From positions 1-11,164 of the forward strand of contig CAADVA010000247.1 of the NCBI GenBank assembly GCA_900752345.1: DNA of 11,164 bases, given 5' to 3'. A model generated the notes under the pieces. It ran no database searches. It saw only the letters and a program-made list of their open reading frames with translations, and had not been told where the DNA came from. The position numbers and the translations under genes were made by a program. Origin of the DNA: an uncultured Collinsella sp. GTDB lineage: Bacteria; Actinomycetota; Coriobacteriia; Coriobacteriales; Coriobacteriaceae. Shown here one piece after another: positions 6,443 through 11,164 of the stretch (the first letter of the stretch is position 1; each line of letters opens with the position of its first letter).

Positions 6443-7739
6443 TACCACATCCGCAGCACCCCGTGTGCCCAAGCGCGTCGCCGCCGTCATTCTCAACTCG
6501 CTCAAGGGCGGCGTGGTCCCGCGCATCGGCCTTCCCTACATCACCGTAGGGCGCGAGGTAGAGATCCGCGCCCTGCTCACCGACCTGAGTCTCATCGCCG
6601 ACGGCGGCGCGAGCTTCCGCTTTCTGGTCGGTCGCTACGGCGCCGGCAAGAGCTTTTTGCTCCAGACCATCCGCACGCACGCCATGGGTGAGGGATTCGT
6701 CGTCGCCGATGCCGACCTATCCCCTGAGCGCCGCCTGCAGGGCGGCCAGGGGCAGGGCCTTGCCACCTACCGTGAGCTCATCCGCAACATATCGACTAAA
6801 ACGCGCCCCGAGGGCGGTGCGCTCAACCTTATCCTGGATCGCTGGGTCGCCTCGTGTGCCGATGCCGACGAGTCTGCCGTCAATGCCCAACTGGCCCCGC
6901 TCGAGGAAATGGTCCACGGCTTCGACTTCGCCCGCATGCTCCGCCGCTACCGCGCGGCCGTATCCGAGGGCGACGAAGAAGCTATGAGCCGCGTGACCAA
7001 ATGGATTCGCGGCGAGTACCGCACCAAGAGTGAGGCACGCGCCGAGCTGGGCTCCTCGACCATCATCAGCGATGACGACTGGTACGACTACGTTAAGCTC
7101 ATTGCGCGCTTTTTGGTCTGTAGCGGCTACAAGGGCATGCTGGTGCTCATCGACGAGCTCGTGAATCTGTATAAGATTCCCAACGCCATCACACGCCAAT
7201 ACAACTACGAGAAGATCCTGACCATGTACAACGACACGCTCCAGGGCAAGGCGCAGTACCTGGGCATGATCATGGGCGGCACGCCAACCTCCATCGAAGA
7301 CCGCCGCCGTGGCGTGTTCTCCTACGAGGCCCTGCGCAGCCGACTCGCTCAAGGCCGCTTTGCACGCGAGGACCTTAAGGACATGCTCGCGCCCATCATC
7401 CGCCTGCAGCCACTCACCTACGAGGAGTTGCTGGTGCTGATCGAAAAACTCATGCAGATCCATGCCGGATACTTTGGCTGGACGCCCACGCTTACCGAGA
7501 ATGACTTGGTGGACTTTCTCAAGATTGAGTTCGGCCGCGTGGGAGCCGATACGCACCTGACGCCCCGTGAGGTCATCCGTGACTTTATCGAGCTGCTCGA
7601 TATCCTGTGTCAGAACCCCGATGCAAATGTGGCCGAGCTGCTGCAAAGCGTCGGCGGCGACGCGTTGGCGCCGGCAGCCGCAACAGGCGACACCGGCACC
7701 GCAGACGGCGACCGCAACTTCGCCGAATTCACCATCTAA
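6435..7739 (+). CDS. BrxD-like (DUF2791-type) P-loop ATPase
   Basis: This 434-residue protein has an AAA-type nucleotide-binding core. Walker A is GRYGAGKS (66-73) and Walker B is VLIDEL (237-242), with D240 and the catalytic-type E241. A later MGGTPTSIEDRRRGVFSYEA segment is typical of the family that includes BrxD of BREX phage-defence systems, annotated as BREX system ATP-binding or DUF2791 proteins. The opening KRVAAVILNSLKGGVVPRIG and VGREVEI (about 11-39) also fit. It is expected to act in the cytoplasm on DNA with the helicase encoded next. The ATG overlaps the TerB-N gene by eight bases; a modest AGAGGA (6418-6423) lies eleven bases upstream, so translational coupling is likely. No methylase or PglZ lies nearby, so it should be called BrxD-like, not part of a complete BREX system. 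Confidence 0.85.
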   Translation: MSDTTSAAPRVPKRVAAVILNSLKGGVVPRIGLPYITVGREVEIRALLTDLSLIADGGASFRFLVGRYGAGKSFLLQTIRTHAMGEGFVVADADLSPERRLQGGQGQGLATYRELIRNISTKTRPEGGALNLILDRWVASCADADESAVNAQLAPLEEMVHGFDFARMLRRYRAAVSEGDEEAMSRVTKWIRGEYRTKSEARAELGSSTIISDDDWYDYVKLIARFLVCSGYKGMLVLIDELVNLYKIPNAITRQYNYEKILTMYNDTLQGKAQYLGMIMGGTPTSIEDRRRGVFSYEALRSRLAQGRFAREDLKDMLAPIIRLQPLTYEELLVLIEKLMQIHAGYFGWTPTLTENDLVDFLKIEFGRVGADTHLTPREVIRDFIELLDILCQNPDANVAELLQSVGGDALAPAAATGDTGTADGDRNFAEFTI

Positions 7740-7774
7740 CCTGCCAAAAAGGGACAGGTTTATTTTGGCAGGTT
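7738..7774 (+). repeat. Perfect 12-bp inverted repeat between ATPase and helicase genes
   Basis: AACCTGCCAAAA (7738-7749) and TTTTGGCAGGTT (7763-7774) are exact reverse complements around a 13-base loop, AGGGACAGGTTTA. The arm begins inside the ATPase stop codon and the right arm runs into TTATCT. The hairpin resembles an intrinsic terminator or attenuator inside the operon, and could equally be a dispersed palindromic (REP-like) element. The loop and right arm also share a CAGGTTTxTxT similarity. The remaining bases to the helicase start (7775-7855) hold no clear promoter. Confidence 0.65.
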
Positions 7775-7855
7775 TTATCTGGGCAAACGCTGAGGCAGTA
7801 ATGCAGCAAACCATTGCCAGCCGCGTTGAGAAGTTCGTATTTGAGGGGAGGTCCC

Positions 7856-10300
7856 GTGAACGCCTTTGACCGATATGCTCCGTTTATCCAAGACTTCATC
7901 TACTCCCACGATTGGGAGAGTCTGCGCTCTATCCAGGTTGCGGCGGCAGATGCCATCTTTAACACGCAAGATAATGTGCTCCTGACGGCATCCACAGCTT
8001 CCGGCAAAACCGAGGCAGCCTTCTTTCCCATCCTGACCGAGTTTTGGGAGAGCCCGCCCGCAAGCGTTGGCGCCCTCTACATCGGCCCCCTCAAGGCACT
8101 CATCAATGATCAGTTCGTCCGTCTCAATGACCTATGCGAAGAAGCCGACGTCCCCGTCTGGCACTGGCATGGCGACGTCTCGCAATCGCACAAGGCTAAG
8201 CTCATCAAAAAACCGAGCGGCATCTTGCAGATTACGCCCGAGTCGCTCGAGGCACTCCTGATCCATAAGCATATGGCGATCCCGCGCATGTTCTGCGACC
8301 TGCGCTATGTGGTCATTGACGAGGTCCATTCGCTTATGCGCGGCGATCGAGGCGGGCAGACGCTCTGCCTTATTGAGCGCCTGTCGCGCATGGCAGGTGT
8401 GCAGCCCCGTCGCATTGGCCTTTCCGCTACCATCGGCGACCCCGAGCGCACGGGCGCTTTTCTCTCACAGGGAACGGGACGCGACTGCGTTATCCCCCGT
8501 TTTGAGGAGCCGCGCCGCGTGTGGCGCATCTCCATGGAGCACTTCTACAACTCGGGTCCCCAGGCACAGCAGCGGGGATTCGAGAGCATGGGTCCTCAAG
8601 AGGCCGAAGTGCTTGCGTGCGAGCGCATTGAGGCAGCGGCACCCGCGGCACTGCCCGCCGGCGCCCAAGACATGCGTCACAGCGGACAGCTCACACAAGA
8701 GGAGCGCCGTCAACGTCGTGAGCGGGCACGGGGCAAGGCCGCTCCCAAGGACCGCCAAACTTCCTCGGCCCCCGAGGGCGAAGTCGACATCCCCCGAGCA
8801 CCCGAACAGGCATTACTCAATCCAACCGACACAGCACCAGACAACGCCGACCCCGGCATGGGCTATATCTTCGAACACACCCGCGGCCGCAAGTGCCTGG
8901 TCTTTGCCAACTCGCGCGAGGAGGCGGAGGCTGTGTGCTCCATGCTGCGTAGCTACTGCGAGAGCCGACACGAGCCCGACCGCTTTCTCATCCATCACGG
9001 CAATCTTTCGGCATCGTTGCGCGAGACGGCCGAGGAACTCATGCGCGATGAGGAGCAGGCACAGACAACCGTCACCACCTCTACGCTGGAGCTCGGTATC
9101 GATATCGGCCGTCTGGAGCGTGCCTTCCAGATCGACGCGCCGTTTACCGTCAGCTCCTTTTTGCAGCGAATGGGCCGCACGGGACGCCGCGATCTTCCGC
9201 CCGAGATGTGGTTTGTCATGCGCGAGGAAGAGCCCGAGCCGCGCACGATGATGCCCGAGACCATTCCGTGGAAGCTCCTGCAGGGCATCGCGCTCGTACA
9301 ACTCTATCGCGAGGAAAAGTGGGTCGAGCCGCCCGAGCTCGATCGGCTCCCCTACAGCCTGCTCTACCACCAGACTATGTCGACGCTTGCCAGCACCGGC
9401 GAACTCACGCCAGCAGAGCTTGCCCAGCGCGTGCTCACGCTCAGCTATTTCCACCGCGTCTCGGCCGATGACTATCGCGTACTGCTGCGTCACCTCATTA
9501 AGATTGACCACATCCAGGTCACCGAGGGCGGTGGGCTCATCGTGGGCCTCGCGGGCGAGCGCATCATTAACAACTTTAAGTTCTACGCCGTGTTCCAGGA
9601 AAACGAGGAGTTCACCGTCCGCAGCGAGTCGGCCGAGCTGGGCACAATCGTCAATCCCCCACCGCCCGGTGAGCGCATCGCCATCGCAGGTCATTGCTGG
9701 ATTGTCGAGGAAGTGGATTGGAAGCGTCATACCGTCTTTGCCACGCAGGTCAAGGGCCGTGTGCCGGCCTACTTTGGCGACTGCCCCGGTGACATCAACA
9801 CACATGTACTCGAGCGTATGCGCAAGGCGCTCAACGAGCACGCGACATATCCGTACCTCATGGGTAACGCACGGGCCCGCTTAGCGCAGGCTCGCCATAC
9901 GGCCGAGATTTCGGGTGCGGGAACTAAGCAGCTCATCAACCTGGGCGGCGACACCTGGGCGCTCTTCCCCTGGCTGGGCAGCTACGCCTTTTTGGCACTC
10001 GAGCGTATGCTCAAGATTAAGTGTGCCGCGGAGCTGGGCCTTCGCGGACTCGACCCGTCACGCCCGTACTTTATGCAGTTTAAGATGAAGGCCGACGAGG
10101 AGACGTTCGTTGAGGTGCTCGCCGCCGAGGCCGAGAAGGACTTCGATCCCATCGAGCTCGTCTATCCCGGCGAGGTGCCTTATTTTGACCGCTACGACGA
10201 GTTTGTTCCCGAAGAGCTCGTGCGCAAGGGCTTTGCCGAAGGCGTGCTCGACATAGAGGGCATGAAGCAGCGTGTCCGCAGCTGGAGCGACCAGGCCTAA
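7856..10300 (+). CDS. Lhr/BrxHI-like SF2 DEAD/DEAH-box helicase (814 aa)
   Basis: All core SF2 helicase motifs are present: Walker A ASTASGKT (45-52), motif II DEVH (155-158), motif III SAT (190-192), the RecA2 start KCLVFANSREEAEA (from 346), motif V GIDIG (414-418) and motif VI QRMGRTGR (437-444). This is the Lhr-type pattern, as in BrxHI of BREX types 2 and 6. Beyond about 480 it continues with a winged-helix-like and Lhr-core-like C-terminal region (FYAVFQENEEFTVRS, then GHCWIVEEVDW). It should translocate along DNA using ATP. A charged, low-complexity insertion (about 240-330) separates the two RecA domains. The GTG at 7856 is chosen because GAGGGGAGG (7843-7851) lies just upstream and the protein then starts at the helicase N-terminus. 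It is the last gene of the operon and converges with the next gene. Confidence 0.9.
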   Translation: MNAFDRYAPFIQDFIYSHDWESLRSIQVAAADAIFNTQDNVLLTASTASGKTEAAFFPILTEFWESPPASVGALYIGPLKALINDQFVRLNDLCEEADVPVWHWHGDVSQSHKAKLIKKPSGILQITPESLEALLIHKHMAIPRMFCDLRYVVIDEVHSLMRGDRGGQTLCLIERLSRMAGVQPRRIGLSATIGDPERTGAFLSQGTGRDCVIPRFEEPRRVWRISMEHFYNSGPQAQQRGFESMGPQEAEVLACERIEAAAPAALPAGAQDMRHSGQLTQEERRQRRERARGKAAPKDRQTSSAPEGEVDIPRAPEQALLNPTDTAPDNADPGMGYIFEHTRGRKCLVFANSREEAEAVCSMLRSYCESRHEPDRFLIHHGNLSASLRETAEELMRDEEQAQTTVTTSTLELGIDIGRLERAFQIDAPFTVSSFLQRMGRTGRRDLPPEMWFVMREEEPEPRTMMPETIPWKLLQGIALVQLYREEKWVEPPELDRLPYSLLYHQTMSTLASTGELTPAELAQRVLTLSYFHRVSADDYRVLLRHLIKIDHIQVTEGGGLIVGLAGERIINNFKFYAVFQENEEFTVRSESAELGTIVNPPPPGERIAIAGHCWIVEEVDWKRHTVFATQVKGRVPAYFGDCPGDINTHVLERMRKALNEHATYPYLMGNARARLAQARHTAEISGAGTKQLINLGGDTWALFPWLGSYAFLALERMLKIKCAAELGLRGLDPSRPYFMQFKMKADEETFVEVLAAEAEKDFDPIELVYPGEVPYFDRYDEFVPEELVRKGFAEGVLDIEGMKQRVRSWSDQA

Positions 10301-10326
10301 GACCAGTCTTTTTGGGACGGGGAGAC

Positions 10327-11164
10327 CTACTTGTCGTGAAGGACGGTGCCGAGAAAGTCATCGTCGAAGGGCACGGCTTCGGCAAAGACATAGTCGCCGT
10401 CGCTGGCGATGAGCAGGTAGTTCTCTTCGCCGCCGAACTCCGCATCGCCACATGGGACCACCCAGGCGTGGGCGAATACCTCGAGTGCCGTGGCAGCGCA
10501 GTCGCGCAGGAACGTCACGTCGCTCCCCCTGTTCGCACTCACGATATTGGCAGCATAGATGCCCCCGGGGTTCAGGCTGCCTCGCACCAAACGCAACGCC
10601 TCACCCGTCGCCAGCTCACGTACGGGCTCGGCACCGCCAAAGCAATCGCTTACGACCACGTCGTAGCGACGATGGCCCACGCTCGTCACGCCCAGATACG
10701 AGCGAGCCTCGGCAGTAATCACCCGCAAGCGGTCGCCCACCGTGTGCTCCAGTTCGTCCAGATAGAACCAACGACGTGCCAGACGCGTAATCTCGGCATC
10801 GTACTCAATGACGTCCATGCGCAAGCTCTCGTGCGACATCAACGCGAACTTGGGATAGGCAAACCCACCGCCGCCCAGCATGAGCATACGGTCGATACCA
10901 TGACCGTAAGCATCACGCATTGCGTCCTCGGCCTCAAACACATCGTCGAACGCACGATAGTACGCAAAGACGGGCTCCGCCCAGCGCTCGCCAACGTAAC
11001 TCGCGCTTTGGTAGACGCCACCTTGCACCAATACGCGGACTTCATCGCCGCCCTCGTCGTGCACGCGTTTCACACGTGCCAACCCGTTGCGGGTTCGCGC
11101 GACCTGCAGGCAGGCAGCGCGAACAGCAACGGCGGCCGCACCCCGCGCCGCCGCCCCCCGGGGA
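10327..11164 (-). CDS. Spermidine-synthase-like methyltransferase-fold protein, 5' end beyond window
   Basis: The fold is that of spermidine/spermine synthases and Rossmann methyltransferases. Counting from the TTG at 11082, there are QGGVYQSASY (20-29), the nucleotide-binding loop LGGGGFAYPK (69-78), acidic E93 and D95 in VIEYD, and YDVVVSDCFGG (140-150). True spermidine synthases have a DSSD-type catalytic aspartate pair where this reads SDCFGG, and usually a longer N-terminal beta domain, so an aminopropyl transfer function is doubtful. Many actinobacterial proteins of this kind are annotated simply as spermidine synthase. No ATG, GTG or TTG with a ribosome binding site is found between 11082 and the edge, and the frame stays open to 11164, so the start is probably outside; TTG at 11082 is the shortest alternative. 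Only 26 bases separate its stop from the helicase stop. Confidence 0.72.
   Translation of the reverse strand, partial: PRGAAARGAAAVAVRAACLQVARTRNGLARVKRVHDEGGDEVRVLVQGGVYQSASYVGERWAEPVFAYYRAFDDVFEAEDAMRDAYGHGIDRMLMLGGGGFAYPKFALMSHESLRMDVIEYDAEITRLARRWFYLDELEHTVGDRLRVITAEARSYLGVTSVGHRRYDVVVSDCFGGAEPVRELATGEALRLVRGSLNPGGIYAANIVSANRGSDVTFLRDCAATALEVFAHAWVVPCGDAEFGGEENYLLIASDGDYVFAEAVPFDDDFLGTVLHDK

Noticed and set aside
6717..7814. Long minus-strand open frame opposite the ATPase gene
   Set aside because: It mirrors the third-position GC bias of the real plus-strand gene, has no recognisable domain, and conflicts with clear Walker motifs on the other strand.
7814..7843. Separate promoter for the helicase (TTGCCA with TATTTG)
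   Set aside because: It would start transcription at or inside the ribosome binding site, and the -10 match is only four of six.
8813..9841. 342-codon minus-strand open frame opposite the helicase
   Set aside because: It lies entirely within the helicase region that holds motifs V and VI; a GC-rich antisense artefact.
4682..10300. Complete BREX system
   Set aside because: No PglX methyltransferase, PglZ phosphatase, BrxC/PglY, BrxA, BrxB or PglW is present, and both flanks are unrelated genes.
10299..10326. Terminator in the 26-base gap between converging genes
   Set aside because: AAGAC/GTCTT leaves a two-base loop and the GTCT/AGAC pair needs wobble pairs; neither is a convincing hairpin.

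Overview
The window looks like a chromosome segment of a high-GC, Gram-positive gut actinobacterium, most likely Coriobacteriia and perhaps Collinsella. The reasons are strong Shine-Dalgarno sites, frequent GTG starts, GC-rich codon use, an LAxTG-type cell-wall sorting signal, and protein sequences that read like those of Coriobacteriia. No rRNA, tRNA, CRISPR array, transposase or integrase is visible.

Left edge (1-572). A minus-strand gene runs off the window. Its N-terminus has the FAD-binding loop of a GlcD/lactate-dehydrogenase-type flavoprotein. A 345-base divergent intergenic region follows, holding a 7-base direct repeat spaced like an OmpR/PhoB-type operator.

Surface-protein cluster (573-3758, plus strand). 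Five closely packed genes encode a 98-aa soluble protein, a 169-aa membrane-anchored protein, a 199-aa secreted protein with WxL-like features, a very small sortase substrate (LAQTG, about 30 mature residues) and a 470-aa secreted cysteine-rich protein. The set resembles the WxL-type surface loci of Gram-positive bacteria in composition, but no sortase is encoded here. I infer a co-expressed envelope complex of unknown function.

Membrane protein (3877-4593). This is a DUF554 family (YqgA/YdfK-like) integral membrane protein.

TerB-N / ATPase / helicase operon (4682-10300, plus strand). This is the most interesting part. It encodes a protein with TerB-N and TerB-C domains, a P-loop ATPase of the BrxD-like (DUF2791-type) family, and an Lhr/BrxHI-like SF2 helicase. 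In BREX phage-defence types 2 and 6 a BrxD ATPase is paired with a BrxHI helicase, but here the methyltransferase, phosphatase (PglZ) and BrxC/PglY are all missing and a TerB-N protein leads the operon. I infer a compact DNA-processing, possibly defensive, module. A perfect 12-bp inverted repeat lies between the ATPase and helicase genes.

Right edge (10327-11164, minus strand). A spermidine-synthase-like methyltransferase-fold protein faces the helicase gene. It stays open to the window edge, so its start is probably outside.
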